In this document: piece after piece, positions 24,874 to 33,840 of the stretch
Layout: each line of letters opens with the position of its first letter
Position numbering within the stretch: the stretch's first letter is position 1
Notes under the pieces: generated by a model
Databases searched by the model: none
What the model was told of the DNA's origin: nothing
The model's input: only the letters and a program-made list of their open reading frames with translations
Position numbers and translations under genes: made by a program
Origin: Thiemannella venezuelensis
Lineage (GTDB): Bacteria; Actinomycetota; Actinomycetes; Streptosporangiales; Streptosporangiaceae
Reading direction: 5' to 3'
Assembly: GCF_014203605.1 (NCBI RefSeq)
Contig: NZ_JACHJJ010000020.1
Coordinates: 1 to 64,000, forward strand
Length of the DNA stretch: 64,000 nucleotides

Positions 24874-27800
24874 CCGATCCTCACGTCCGTGGGGGTGAAC
24901 CGTAGCAACACCGCTACCAACAGGAGAGGAACCCCCGATCCTCACGTCCGTGGGGGTGAACCGCCGACAAGACCGCCGCCTCGCTGGCCGAGCAACCGAT
25001 CCTCACGTCCGTGGGGGTGAACCGTCGGTCGGGCTGGTCCGGTCGGCGGGGTCCTGCCGATCCTCACGTCCGTGGGGGTGAACCGCGGGAGGACCTTGCC
25101 TCTCTCCTCACGCTGTACCGATCCTCACGTCCGTGGGGGTGAACCGACCCTCCCCGACGCCATGGGGATCCTGATCCGCCGATCCTCACGTCCGTGGGGG
25201 TGAACCGCCAGGCGGGGATGGAGACGAACGCGGTCTCCCCCGATCCTCACGTCCGTGGGGGTGAACCGCCCCGCCGCGCGTACGGCCCGCCCCCGCCCGC
25301 CCGATCCTCACGTCCGTGGGGGTGAACCGGCATCGCATGCGGTGGTGTCCTTGCCCGAGGCCCGATCCTCACGTCCGTGGGGGTGAACCGGAGCTGCTCG
25401 TCGTAGGGGCCGGAGTAGAGGACCGATCCTCACGTCCGTGGGGGTGAACCGACAATGATCATGGCGGCCGCGCGTGGTGCCTGCCGATCCTCACGTCCGT
25501 GGGGGTGAACCGACCACAGTCTGGACGCCGCGAGGTATGCGATCCCGATCCTCACGTCCGTGGGGGTGAACCGATCAGCACCCGCAATACGTGGTGGTCG
25601 ACCCGCCGATCCTCACGTCCGTGGGGGTGAACCGGTCTCGGCTCCGCGGCTGTCGTGTGTCATCTCCCGATCCTCACGTCCGTGGGGGTGAACCGATGTC
25701 TCCGGCGATCGTGCGGTTCGCGCAGGGCCGATCCTCACGTCCGTGGGGGTGAACCGACCCCAAGTGACGATCTGATCTTTGATGGTGGCCGATCCTCACG
25801 TCCGTGGGGGTGAACCGGCGATCGGCCGGAACGTGCAGATGGCCCGCGACCGATCCTCACGTCCGTGGGGGTGAACCGCTGTACCGGCTATGGCCAAGCT
25901 CGGCGGAGACCCGATCCTCACGTCCGTGGGGGTGAACCGCCGCGGGGGGGTCGGCGGCGGTCAGTTCCGCACCGATCCTCACGTCCGTGGGGGTGAACCG
26001 CCGGTCACCATCGTGTGGATCAGCCAGGTGATCCGATCCTCACGTCCGTGGGGGTGAACCGTGGGCGTTCGGGGAACTCGACGTCTTGATGGCCCGATCC
26101 TCACGTCCGTGGGGGTGAACCGGATCATGGTTTGAGGGGTTGTGCAGCCGGCCCCCGATCCTCACGTCCGTGGGGGTGAACCGGTGCAGGCGCACCCGGC
26201 CGTGGTGACCGGGACCCGATCCTCACGTCCGTGGGGGTGAACCGTCTTCGCTGTTGTTGTAGGCCAGCACCACCGCCCGATCCTCACGTCCGTGGGGGTG
26301 AACCGAACGCCCGCGCCGCTTCCTGGAATTCGAGGTCCCGATCCTCACGTCCGTGGGGGTGAACCGCCGTCCAAGAGGCGCTGCTGCCGCGCCTCCAGCC
26401 GATCCTCACGTCCGTGGGGGTGAACCGCACGCACTCCGATGTGCGGCGGGTTATGGCGCCCGATCCTCACGTCCGTGGGGGTGAACCCACCGGGCCTTCG
26501 AGTGGTCCGCCTCTCCAACACCGATCCTCACGTCCGTGGGGGTGAACCGTCAGCGCCGTCTACGTGATCGGTGTCCTGCGTCCGATCCTCACGTCCGTGG
26601 GGGTGAACCGACGGCGGGCGGCGGTGTGGGCCTGACCGCCTCCCGATCCTCACGTCCGTGGGGGTGAACCGGCGATCCGGCTGTCGTCCGGCTCCCGGTG
26701 GAACCGATCCTCACGTCCGTGGGGGTGAACCGGTCCGCCTGCTTGCTAACTGGCTTGCTAGTTGCCGATCCTCACGTCCGTGGGGGTGAACCGGTACGGA
26801 CGTCGACGCTCGCCATCCCGCGGACCCGATCCTCACGTCCGTGGGGGTGAACCGCACAGCTCATCTTGGAGGGGGTGGAGGTGTCGCCGATCCTCACGTC
26901 CGTGGGGGTGAACCGTCGACACCGGCTCCGTGCCGCCTCCGCCCGGTCCGATCCTCACGTCCGTGGGGGTGAACCGGGCATCTGTGCCAGGGCTTCATGG
27001 GCGACCAGCCGATCCTCACGTCCGTGGGGGTGAACCGGCCAGTCGCGAGAACACGCGGCTGCTGATCGACCGATCCTCACGTCCGTGGGGGTGAACCGAC
27101 CGGGCAGGACATCGTCCGCGTGGATGAGCCCCGATCCTCACGTCCGTGGGGGTGAACCGCTCATGGTCCGGGGCGCTCTCGGCAATGTGATCCGATCCTC
27201 ACGTCCGTGGGGGTGAACCGGAAACCCCGCCATGCAGACCCCGGACACCGGACCGATCCTCACGTCCGTGGGGGTGAACCGGGTTTCGGTCACGGCATAC
27301 ACTCACAGCGCACCCGATCCTCACGTCCGTGGGGGTGAACCGGTGGTCGTCGAGCCACTGCCGGCCCTCGGCGACCGATCCTCACGTCCGTGGGGGTGAA
27401 CCGAGGAGGAGGGAGTGGGGGAAGCGGAGCCCCCGCCGATCCTCACGTCCGTGGGGGTGAACCGGCACCTGCCCCGCCGTCTACGAAACCGACCACCCGA
27501 TCCTCACGTCCGTGGGGGTGAACCGCCCTACCGCGGCAGGCACCGCTTCGTCCCGGACCGATCCTCACGTCCGTGGGGGTGAACCGCCCCGGAGCAGTCC
27601 GGGGCTTCGTCGTTGGAGCCGATCCTCACGTCCGTGGGGGTGAACCGGGTCCCACCTGTCAGGTGGGACCCTTTCGTATCCGATCCTCACGTCCGTGGGG
27701 GTGAACCGACGTACATCGACAAGATGAACGCCGCCGCCCGCCGATCCTCACGTCCGTGGGGGTGAACCGGTCAACACGCGCCCGGATCACGATGGCGTGG

Positions 27801-28122
27801 GCCGATCCTCACGTCCGTGGGGGTGAACCGATGCCAATAGCCCCAGAACCGGCCGGGCCCTTCCGATCCTCACGTCCGTGGGGGTGAACCGTGACGACTT
27901 GTGTGTCGTGATGAAGTCGTGACCCGATCCTCACGTCCGTGGGGGTGAACCGCGCGAGGAGATCCGCGCGAAGGACGCCGAGATCCGATCCTCACGTCCG
28001 TGGGGGTGAACCGGCCGGTAGGACGGCTCTCCGCAGGCGCGTTCACCGATCCTCACGTCCGTGGGGGTGAACCGTGATCGACATCAGCAGCACCGGCCCC
28101 GTCCGCCCGATCCTCACGTCCG
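24874..28122 (+). CRISPR. Type I-E CRISPR array 2, leader-proximal part
   Basis: 53 complete 29-nt repeats and the first part of the 54th, period exactly 61 bp. The repeat begins CCGATCCTCACG and ends CGTGGGGGTGAACCG. It differs from array 1 by two C-to-T changes in the left stem arm and loop, leaving a G.U wobble pair in the stem. Uniform repeats over more than 3 kb indicate sustained acquisition. The 54th repeat is cut at 28122 by an IS256-family element. Spacers at 27587-27618 and 27648-27679 contain perfect hairpins. Confidence 0.98.
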
Positions 28123-29493
28123 GGTCATGCCCCCTGTAGTGGTGTAGCCGCGCGAAGTTGATCTGTCCGCTGGGCGGAGAGTTCGCCGTGGGCCTGTTTG
28201 TCGGGATAGAGCTCGTCCATGCTGCCTTCGGGCAGGTAGCGGCGAGGGAAGGCGATCCACTCGTCGTGCATCTCGACCAAGACGGCGGTGGTGAGCCGTT
28301 CGAGGGCTTCGGGGTTGGGGAAGATCTGCACGACGTCGGCTCGGCGCTTGATCTCGCGGTTGACTCGCTCCAGCGGGTTGGTGGACTGGATCTTCTTCCA
28401 ATGCCGGTCGGGGAAGTCGGCGAAGGCGGTCAGGTCGTCCTTGGCCTCCAGCAGCATGGTCTTGACCTTGAGGAACTGGCGGCCGAGCAGGTCGGCGACG
28501 GTGTCCAGCTGGGCGCGGACGGCTGGTGCGGCGGGCTGGGCGAAGATGGTGCGGATGGTGGCCGCGACCATTTCGGCGGAGTCCTTGGGGATGACCGCGA
28601 AGACGTTGCGCAGGAAGTGGACGCGACAGCGCTGGTAGCCGGCCCCGATCATGACCTTGCGGATGGCTTTGAGCAGGCCGCTGTGGTGGTCGGCGATCAC
28701 CAGGCGGACTCCCGTCAGACCCCGCTCACGCAGGGAGCGCAGGAACTGGCTCCAGAACACCTCGGTCTCGCTGTCGCCGACCATCAGCCCGAGGACCTCG
28801 CGTCCGCCCTCTTCGGTGATGCCGGTGGCGATGACCACGGCCTGGGAGACGATCTGGTGGTTGAGGCGGGCCTTGCAGTAGGTGGCGTCCAGGTAGAGGT
28901 AGGGGAAGCGGGTGTGCTCCAGCGGCCGGGTGCGGAAGGCGGTCAGTTCGGTGTCCAGTCCGGCGCAGATCCGCGAGACCTCGCTCTTGGAGACCCCGCT
29001 GTCGGCGCCCAGCGCTTTGACCAGGTCATCGACGCTGCGGGTGGAGACTCCGTGCACGTAGGCCTCCATGATGACCGCGTACAGGGCCTGGTCGATGCGG
29101 CGTCGGCGCTGGAGCAGGCTGGGGAAGAAGCTGCCGGCGCGGAGCTTGGGGATGGCCAGGTCCAGGTCACCGGCCTGGGTGGTGATGACCTTCTCCCGGT
29201 GGCCGTTGCGCCAGGTGGTGCGGGAGTCGGTGTGCTCGCCCGGTGCGGCGCCGATCCGGGCGGTGGCCTCGGCCTCGATCAGTTCCTGCATGATCCGCTG
29301 GGTCAGGATGCGGATCAACTCGATTCCATCAGCGGTCCGCAGTGACTCCAGAAGGCGGAGTAGGTCATGCTGGGACAGGGCCATCGTGTCGCCTCTCGCT
29401 TCGAGCTTCGCTACTCGGAGAGTCGCGCGATGGCCGCCTTCTGACCAGGGTCTACTTCAAGATCTCTGCTACACCACTTAGCGGGACACCATC
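28123..29493 (-). mobile_element. IS256-family insertion sequence in a CRISPR repeat
   Basis: 1371 bp between direct copies of TCACGTCCG (28114-28122 and 29494-29502), the 9-bp target duplication. The ends share AGTGGTGTAGC and are imperfect inverted repeats over about 26 bp (left end GGTCATGCCCC, right end reading inward GATGGTGTCCC). It holds one complete transposase gene. The target is a CRISPR repeat of array 2. Confidence 0.9.
28125..29384 (-). CDS. IS256 family (Mutator-type) transposase
   Basis: 419 aa, full length and in frame. Catalytic DDE residues are recognisable: first Asp in LYLDATYCKARLNHQIVSQA, second Asp in LVIADHHSGLLKAI, and Glu in IQSTNPLERVNREIKRRADVV. The family motif YQRCRVHFLRNVFAVIPK precedes the third. 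The intact gene and nearly exact target duplication suggest a recent insertion. The stop lies almost at the left end of the element, as usual. Confidence 0.96.
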   Translation of the reverse strand: MALSQHDLLRLLESLRTADGIELIRILTQRIMQELIEAEATARIGAAPGEHTDSRTTWRNGHREKVITTQAGDLDLAIPKLRAGSFFPSLLQRRRRIDQALYAVIMEAYVHGVSTRSVDDLVKALGADSGVSKSEVSRICAGLDTELTAFRTRPLEHTRFPYLYLDATYCKARLNHQIVSQAVVIATGITEEGGREVLGLMVGDSETEVFWSQFLRSLRERGLTGVRLVIADHHSGLLKAIRKVMIGAGYQRCRVHFLRNVFAVIPKDSAEMVAATIRTIFAQPAAPAVRAQLDTVADLLGRQFLKVKTMLLEAKDDLTAFADFPDRHWKKIQSTNPLERVNREIKRRADVVQIFPNPEALERLTTAVLVEMHDEWIAFPRRYLPEGSMDELYPDKQAHGELSAQRTDQLRAATPLQGA

Positions 29494-29820
29494 TCACGTC
29501 CGTGGGGGTGAACCGTGATCGACATCAGCAGCACCGGCCCCGTCCGCCCGATCCTCACGTCCGTGGGGGTGAACCGGCGGCGTGGTGCTCGGCGGTCCAC
29601 TCGCCGCTCCGATCCTCACGTCCGTGGGGGTGAACCGCGCGGGACCCTCGACGGTGCCGAGGCCGGCGCCCGATCCCCACGCCTGTGGGGGTGAACCGAG
29701 CTGACCCGTGTAGTTGGGCAGGTTGAACGTCCGATCCCCACGCCTGTGGGGGTGAACCGGTCAGGTTCGCAATCAGCTTCCTTGGCCTGCACCGATCCCC
29801 ACGCCTGTGGGAGCGACGTA
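29494..29820 (+). CRISPR. CRISPR array 2, leader-distal part
   Basis: Remainder of the interrupted repeat (29494-29515), two repeats of the main type (29548, 29609), two of a variant type beginning CCGATCCCCACG and ending TGTGGGGGTGAACCG (29670, 29731), and a degenerate last copy (29792-29820). The first spacer after the IS (29516-29547) repeats the spacer just before the IS. Degeneration at this end confirms the leader is on the left. The last repeat ends one base before the stop of the next gene. Confidence 0.95.
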
Positions 29821-29821
29821 G

Positions 29822-30268
29822 TCAGGCGGCCAGTTCCAGGGGGATGACCTGGCCCGCCGTACGGCGGAGGCGGTGGCTGAGGGCGTCCGGCCGGGAGACC
29901 ACGACGACCTGGACGCCGCGGCGGCGGAGCCAGTCGGCGAGCTCGGTGAAGATGCCGTCGCCGGATCCGATGATCACCCGCTCGAAGCGGTCGTCCAGGT
30001 GATCCAGCCGGATCACCTCGCAGAGCGCCTCGTCGGCGCCGTCGCGGCCGGAGCGGATCAGGATCTGGATCCCGGCGAGGGCGAGGCCGACGGGGACCAG
30101 GGCGCCGTGGTTGACGGCGGCGACGTACTGGTCCATGCCGCTGGCGGGGACACGCCGGCGATAGTGGTCCATCATCGTGACGACGTCTGAGGTGGCGGGG
30201 CGCGGGGCTCCGACCAGGTTTTCCACGTCCAGCAGGTGAACGGACCGGCCCAGCGAAAGATTACGCAT
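29822..30268 (-). CDS. NYN/PIN-like domain protein
   Basis: 148 aa from ATG 30268, chosen because AGGGGGC precedes it. The NYN nuclease-fold signature is visible: VHLLDVENLVG with the first Asp, an acidic SGRDGADEAL segment, and VIIGSGDGIFTELADWLRRRGVQVVVVSRP with the last acidic residue. Proteins of this class are predicted RNases (LabA/Limkain type). It ends directly at the trailer of array 2 and is divergent from the nuclease/helicase operon, so a link to defence or RNA turnover is possible but not shown. Confidence 0.8.
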   Translation of the reverse strand: MRNLSLGRSVHLLDVENLVGAPRPATSDVVTMMDHYRRRVPASGMDQYVAAVNHGALVPVGLALAGIQILIRSGRDGADEALCEVIRLDHLDDRFERVIIGSGDGIFTELADWLRRRGVQVVVVSRPDALSHRLRRTAGQVIPLELAA

Positions 30269-30320
30269 CGCGATGCCCCCTTGCCTCAGCGCTACCACCA
30301 CATGGCCTGCACTTTAATGC

Positions 30321-30376
30321 TGGAAATCGCTGGAACTCAAGGGAGACACGTGGAACTCCTGTTACGATCCGGGCCG
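30321..30376 (+). promoter_or_regulatory. Phased direct repeats and promoter of a leaderless operon
   Basis: TGGAAATC (30321), TGGAACTC (30331) and TGGAACTC (30351) are spaced by 10 and 20 bp, on one face of the helix. A -10-like TACGAT (30363-30368) follows, placing the start site next to GTG 30376, so the message would be leaderless. The sites look like an activator array in front of the operon. Confidence 0.4.
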
Positions 30377-31173
30377 TGAGTGAATCACTGGACGCGCTGG
30401 AGCGGCGGATCGCCGAACTCCGCGCCGAGGTGCGGCGGGCCGTCAAGGCGCGGGACAACACGCGGGCCCGGGTGCTGCGCGGGGATCTGCGCCGGGCCGA
30501 GCTGGCCTGGGACGAGGCGATCGTCGCCGAGGACCCCGCGACGATCGTGCCGGGCCTGCGGGAGCTGCAGGAGCCGGGGACCTCGCTGATGCCGATCCGG
30601 GAGCAGGTGCACCAGGCGCTGCTCCTGCTCGGCGTGCCGTCGGCGGCCAAGCTCGTCGTGACGGTGAACGAGGCGTTCTTCTCGGGTGCGCTGCGCGGGC
30701 CGCAGCTCACCAGCCTCCGCCGGGACGAGGAGCGCTCCTTCCGCAGCGATCCCTACGCCCGGCCGTACTACCTGTGCGCCGCGCTGACCGACCGCCTCTC
30801 CCCCGCCCGGGGGCTGCTGGCCGACAGCACCTGGCCGCTGGAGGCCCGGGTGGTGGGGCCGCTGAGCCCGCGCGTCGACTACCTCACCGCCGCCGTCCGC
30901 ATCGCCGAGCACCTGGTCCGGCTCGCGGATCCGCCGCCGGGTGCGGTCCGGCTGCTCTCCCGGATGGCGCAGAACATCCCCGGCGGGGCCGAGGGCTTCG
31001 CCCCGGTGGACCCGGCGGCCGTGATCCGCGCGGCCCGGGCCGAGCTGGAGGTGCACGCGGCCTCCGACGCTGCGCAGCGGGCCGAGGTGGCGGCGCGGGC
31101 GGGCGGGCAACTGACCGATGTGGAGCGCCTGTTCGGCGTGTCCGCGCTGAGCACGCTGAGAGGGGCCTGTTGA
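30376..31173 (+). CDS. Coiled-coil / winged-helix-like protein of a nuclease-helicase operon
   Basis: 265 aa, family not recognised. The N terminus (1-55) is a charged coiled coil (LERRIAELRAEVRRAVKARDNTRARVLRGDLRRAE). Residues about 70-135 (PIREQVHQALLLLGVPSAAKLVVTVNEAFFSG-L-SLRRDEERSFR) look like a winged helix. The C-terminal part is helical. There is no ribosome binding site before GTG 30376, in line with a leaderless start. The stop overlaps the next small ORF (TGATG), so it heads a coupled operon. Confidence 0.75.
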   Translation: MSESLDALERRIAELRAEVRRAVKARDNTRARVLRGDLRRAELAWDEAIVAEDPATIVPGLRELQEPGTSLMPIREQVHQALLLLGVPSAAKLVVTVNEAFFSGALRGPQLTSLRRDEERSFRSDPYARPYYLCAALTDRLSPARGLLADSTWPLEARVVGPLSPRVDYLTAAVRIAEHLVRLADPPPGAVRLLSRMAQNIPGGAEGFAPVDPAAVIRAARAELEVHAASDAAQRAEVAARAGGQLTDVERLFGVSALSTLRGAC

Positions 31174-31274
31174 TGGACAGGCGTACGCCGCCGGGGTCCG
31201 TCCGGACGGACACGGACGGGCGGATCCCCGCACGGCCCGCAGGCGGAAGTGAGCACGGCGGAGGTGCCCGGTGA
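31173..31274 (+). CDS. 33-aa mini-ORF coupling two operon genes
   Basis: ATG 31173 overlaps the preceding stop (TGATG), and its TGA (31272-31274) overlaps the GTG of the next gene (GTGA). It encodes MDRRTPPGSVRTDTDGRIPA and a further 13 residues, hydrophilic and without a domain. Perfect junctions on both sides argue that it is translated, either as a small protein or to carry ribosomes to the nuclease gene. Confidence 0.45.
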   Translation: MDRRTPPGSVRTDTDGRIPARPAGGSEHGGGAR

Positions 31275-32374
31275 ACCGGCTGCTGGACGAGCTGCGCGGG
31301 CCGGTGCCGCCGCGCGCGCACGACGCCCGTGCCATCGCGGCGCTGGCCGCCAACCCGGGGTGCGCCCGGCGGGCGGTGCTGGACGCGGCGGGGGTGGACA
31401 AGGACGGTACGGCCCGGCACCTGGGTTTCCCGGCCCCCTTCGGCCAGTCGCAGTTCGCGATCACCCGGGGGAACGCGTTCGAGGCGCTGGTGAAGGAGAA
31501 CGGCTGCGCGGAGCTGCTGCGGCTGCTGCGCGAGTTGCTCGGGCTGCCGGTCGCGCAGGTCGGCTACCAGGACGTGGAGAACGTCGGCTCGCACCTGCGC
31601 GCCTCGCACACCCGGGCGCTGATCGACCGGGCCGTCCGGGACCGCGACGACAGCGCGGTCTTCTACGACCATCCGCTGCTGGGCCTGGAGATCGCCGGGC
31701 ACACCTCCTATCTGGAGCCGGACGTGCTGGCCTTCCAGCTGGGCGGGCGTTTCCACATCGTGGAGATCAAGTCGTTCGCGGTGATCGACGGCCAGGCGGA
31801 GCCCGAGAAGGTGGCGGCGGCGGCCCGGCAGTCGGCCGTCTACGTGCTGGCGCTGCGGGCGCTGCTGGAGGACCTGGGGCACGCGCCGGAGCGGGTCTCC
31901 CACGACGTGGTGCTCGTCTGCCCGGAGAACTTCGCCAACCGGCCGGTCGCGACGCTGGTGGACGTGCGCCGGCAGCTCGCGGTGCTCAGGAGGCAGCTGG
32001 CCCGGATGACCCGGGTCGACCGGCTGCTGGAGGGGCTCCCGCCGGGGTTGACGTTCTCCCTGGCGCCGGATGCCGAGGGGGTGCCGACCCGGTCGGCGGG
32101 CGAGCTGGCCGAGGCGCTGTCGCAGGTCCCGGCCCGGTACGCGCCGGACTGCCTGTCGACCTGCGACCTGTGCATGTTCTGCCGGGACGAGGCGCGGAGC
32201 TGCGGTTCGACGGACCTGCTCGGCCGCCAGGTCCGTGACCGGCTCGGCGGGGTGGCGGGGATGTCCGAGGCGCTGGGCCTGGCCGAGGGGACGGTGGAGC
32301 CCGCCGAGGACCAGGAGGAGATCGCCGGTGTCCTGCGGCTGGCGAACCGCCTGCGGGAGGAGTGCCTGGCATGA
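31271..32374 (+). CDS. Cas4/RecB-like PD-(D/E)XK nuclease with Cys cluster
   Basis: 367 aa. The nuclease core is GNAFEALVKENG (Glu-containing helix), LEPDVLAF (Asp) and FHIVEIKSF (the E-x-K pair), then AARQSAVYVLAL, the QxxxY motif of the RecB/Cas4 branch. Near the C terminus CLSTCDLCMFCRDEARSC provides a Cys cluster like those holding 4Fe-4S in Cas4 and AddB. It is not next to cas genes and lies in its own operon. GTG 31271 follows GGAGG. It is probably a DNA end-processing nuclease working with the helicase downstream. Confidence 0.8.
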   Translation: MNRLLDELRGPVPPRAHDARAIAALAANPGCARRAVLDAAGVDKDGTARHLGFPAPFGQSQFAITRGNAFEALVKENGCAELLRLLRELLGLPVAQVGYQDVENVGSHLRASHTRALIDRAVRDRDDSAVFYDHPLLGLEIAGHTSYLEPDVLAFQLGGRFHIVEIKSFAVIDGQAEPEKVAAAARQSAVYVLALRALLEDLGHAPERVSHDVVLVCPENFANRPVATLVDVRRQLAVLRRQLARMTRVDRLLEGLPPGLTFSLAPDAEGVPTRSAGELAEALSQVPARYAPDCLSTCDLCMFCRDEARSCGSTDLLGRQVRDRLGGVAGMSEALGLAEGTVEPAEDQEEIAGVLRLANRLREECLA

Positions 32375-33840
32375 GTGCGCTGCTGGCGCTGGCGCAGTTG
32401 CGCGCGGTGCGGGACGGGGTGGCGCAGCCGGTCACGACGGTGCGGCACTGCCATGTCGCGGACCGGCCGATGGTGTTCGTCCCGCTCAAGCTCGCCGGTG
32501 AGGCCGCGGCCCCGCTGGGGGCGATGGTCGGCACCGATCCGGAGCATCCCCGGCTGCTGGTGGTGCCGCAGCCGCGGAACCGGGATCTGCGCTTCGCCTT
32601 CGCCGGGGAGCTGGCCGAGGTGCTGCTGCCGTACGTCGAGGGGTTCGGCAAGACCACGGAGACGGTGGAGAGGAAGAGCGGCGAGCCGTATGAGCGGTGC
32701 CTGGACGCGCCGCAGATCGTCGTGCCGAACCGGCCGGCGGTGGCGTTCACCGGGCTGCTGGGGCGCTCCACCCGGTTCCGGCGGGCGGACGGGCCGTATC
32801 CGGTGCATCCGTCGGTGCCGCTGCTGGGCCGGTGGCTGACGTATTTCGCCGACCGGTCGGCGCAGCCGGGCTCGTCGCTGCTGCTGGCGGCGACCGAGGC
32901 GCTGGGGGCGCACTGGGCGACCGGGCAGAGCGGGCTGGAGGACGCCAACCTGGCGGCGCTGCTGGGCTGGATCGATCCACCCGCGGGGATGGACGGGCGG
33001 CGGGCGGCGGAGGAGGCGGAGGACCCGCTGCTGTGGCCTCCGGCGGGCCCTGCGACGGATCCGGGGTTCGACAACGAGGTGCTGGGCCCGGCGATCCGGG
33101 CGTACGAGGAGGCGCCGACGGCGCGGGCGGTGGAGCGGATCTCCGAGGCGCTGCGCACCCAGCTGGAGCCGACCTGGCGGCTGGTGTGGCGGGCGGTGGA
33201 GCTGCTGCGGGCGCTGCCGGAGGGGTCGCGGGTCGGGGACCGCTGGGAGGCGGACCGGGGGTCGTTCACCCGGTTCACGGAGCGGATCGCCGAGGGCGGC
33301 CCGCCGCAGGCGCGCCGGGACGGCGCGGTGAGCGCGGCGGCGCGGCTGGCGGGACTGGAGCGGGCGCGGGCGGCCTACGACGTGCAGCGGGCCTACGACG
33401 ATCCGCTGGTCATGGCGGAGTACCGGCTGAGCGGTGAGGCGTTCGCCGGGGTGGTGACGGCCGCGGAGCCCGAGCGATTCGAGGGTGAGGGGCGTTCGCG
33501 CAAGCTGCGGCCGCTGGTGACGGTGCGGACGGACGATCCGGTACGGCTGGCGCCCGGCACGGCGGTGGGCAGCCCGGACCGCAAGGGCCACGGCGCGGAG
33601 GTGGTCGAGGTCGCGGGCGGCGAGGTCGTCCTGAAGGTCACCAAGGGGATGGGCCGGGGGAGGACCCCGGCGCCCGGGGCGGTGCCCGAGCCGGGCGAGC
33701 GGGTCTGCTACACCTCGCTGACCGACGACTTCCAGACGTCGGCGGCGCTGCCGGATCCGGAGGAGACGCCGTGGACCCACGGTGGCCCGCCGGCGGAGTA
33801 CGTGCCCGATGACGACGACGCGCGGGAGGAGTGGGCGTGA
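32371..33840 (+). CDS. Unrecognised protein of the nuclease-helicase operon
   Basis: 489 aa from ATG 32371, which overlaps the nuclease stop (ATGA); GTG 32362 would add three residues. No known domain. The sequence is mostly soluble alpha/beta, with an acidic tail (YVPDDDDAREEWA). A stretch TVRTDDPVRLAPGTAVG-GAEVVEVAGGEVVLKVTKGM looks like a small beta-barrel. Its place between nuclease and helicase, with 4-base overlaps on both sides, suggests a structural or DNA-binding subunit of the same machine. Confidence 0.75.
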   Translation: MSALLALAQLRAVRDGVAQPVTTVRHCHVADRPMVFVPLKLAGEAAAPLGAMVGTDPEHPRLLVVPQPRNRDLRFAFAGELAEVLLPYVEGFGKTTETVERKSGEPYERCLDAPQIVVPNRPAVAFTGLLGRSTRFRRADGPYPVHPSVPLLGRWLTYFADRSAQPGSSLLLAATEALGAHWATGQSGLEDANLAALLGWIDPPAGMDGRRAAEEAEDPLLWPPAGPATDPGFDNEVLGPAIRAYEEAPTARAVERISEALRTQLEPTWRLVWRAVELLRALPEGSRVGDRWEADRGSFTRFTERIAEGGPPQARRDGAVSAAARLAGLERARAAYDVQRAYDDPLVMAEYRLSGEAFAGVVTAAEPERFEGEGRSRKLRPLVTVRTDDPVRLAPGTAVGSPDRKGHGAEVVEVAGGEVVLKVTKGMGRGRTPAPGAVPEPGERVCYTSLTDDFQTSAALPDPEETPWTHGGPPAEYVPDDDDAREEWA

